Part shown: piece by piece, positions 63,682 to 64,000 of the stretch
Position numbering within the stretch: position 1 is the stretch's first letter
Layout of the letters: each line of letters starts with the position of its first letter
The notes under the pieces: generated by a model
Seen by the model: only the letters and a program-made list of their open reading frames with translations
Told to the model about the DNA's origin: nothing
Databases searched by the model: none
From: Candidatus Altimarinota bacterium
GTDB lineage: Bacteria; Patescibacteriota; Gracilibacteria; BD1-5; UBA2023
DNA length: 64,000 nucleotides
Reading direction: 5' to 3'
Assembly: GCA_028685185.1 (NCBI GenBank)
Contig: JAQUEK010000005.1
Coordinates: 62,001-126,000 of the forward strand
Program-made: the position numbers and the translations under genes

Positions 63682-64000
63682 TTAATAGAAATAACCTATC
63701 TTCATAGGGAAATAGATAAGATATGCCAGCAATAACACTAAAGATATCTGATAATTCGTAAATATAACGCCTTCCCTATAGACAGGCTTGTTTATTAGAT
63801 AATAGTTTATAAATCAAAATGCAAGGCATAGTACAAGCATTATGATATCTTTAAGAAAAATCCCTGCAAGCAGATATAATCAAATGAAAAACCATCAGAT
63901 GATTTTTTTCGATAATTCAAGTCATAGTATGACGGAAATCGTATTTATACCATTTTTTTTATCTCATTCATAATCCTTTATATCTATGAATTGGATAACG
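63682..64000 (-). CDS. UbiA-family prenyltransferase, C-terminal part (5' beyond the window)
   Basis: The last 105 residues of a membrane prenyltransferase. The second Asp-rich motif is FIDIKDYEGDKKNGINTIS, followed by VILG. Hydrophobic helices come next (IIGWFFIGLYLLAGIFL, IIMLVLCLAFGFINYYL, ISLVLLLAYLIYFPMKIGYF). UbiA enzymes attach prenyl chains to aromatic or other acceptors in membrane lipid or quinone synthesis. The N-terminal half with the first NDxxDxxxD motif lies outside the window. It is convergent with the MacB permease, with eleven bases between stops. Confidence 0.85.

Overview
The window reads as chromosome from a Patescibacteria (CPR) bacterium that uses genetic code 25, in which UGA is glycine (Absconditabacteria/SR1 or Gracilibacteria/BD1-5; I cannot separate these from sequence alone). 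Under the standard code almost every gene is cut into 60-200 codon scraps. With UGA read as Gly the same DNA gives more than 50 closely packed genes with intact families and motifs. Examples are the Walker A of the UvrD helicase (AGAGAGKT), of RecQ (PTGGGKS, three consecutive UGA) and of the MacB-type ATPase (GESGSGKS). Every gene ends in UAA or UAG, and UGA is never needed as a stop. The DNA is AT-rich, favours AGA/AGG for Arg, and most start codons lack a Shine-Dalgarno sequence. All coordinates below use UGA = Gly.

Layout. 1-6690: the tail of one gene, two hypotheticals, a secreted M23 peptidase/SLH protein, a PcrA/UvrD helicase, and a convergent secreted lamin-tail-like surface protein. 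6750-7380: promoter, structured leader and tmRNA (ssrA) with terminator. 7489-11300: a possible CheD-like protein, a duplicated zinc-ribbon protein, a UGA-free CFI-box/zinc-finger gene that looks recently acquired, DUF2164 and an exported protein. 11350-16020: DEAD-box RNA helicase, ABC-F ATPase, GIY-YIG protein and a soluble histidine kinase. 16050-22650: purL-purM-purN, three consecutive purine steps (GAR to AIR) as one operon, followed by a TrmB-type regulator and a membrane protein. 25349-31305: three large Cys-rich zinc-finger paralogues plus a GNAT acetyltransferase, two of them ending in a palindrome that contains the stop codon. 31427-35220: RecQ, convergent with a membrane protein and a repeat-containing T4SS-pilin-like protein.

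35349-44240: PheT, a lipoprotein, a polymerase-only DNA polymerase I, an M24 aminopeptidase, a histidine phosphatase, and PheS carrying its own FDX-ACB domain. 44334-55870: a long minus-strand run of Nudix, AsnB-like ligase, B12/radical SAM-type protein, M19 dipeptidase, two unrecognised proteins, a heterodimeric ABC exporter, a phospholipase D family protein and VF530. 56122-58781: an alkaline phosphatase superfamily protein, an AstE/aspartoacylase-like peptidase and a GNAT. 58803-59068: two tandem short-peptide/hairpin units. 59214-63670: lipoprotein, membrane-fusion protein, MacB-type ATPase and permease, apparently one efflux operon. 63682-64000: the C-terminal part of a UbiA prenyltransferase.

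No gene-free stretch exceeds 300 bases. The longest (10029-10313, 58928-59213, 55871-56121, 8260-8493, 25133-25348) hold the promoters, hairpins and repeats listed, and otherwise nothing I can recognise. I saw no rRNA, tRNA, CRISPR array or insertion sequence. Transcription units usually end in strong hairpins, several shared by convergent genes.
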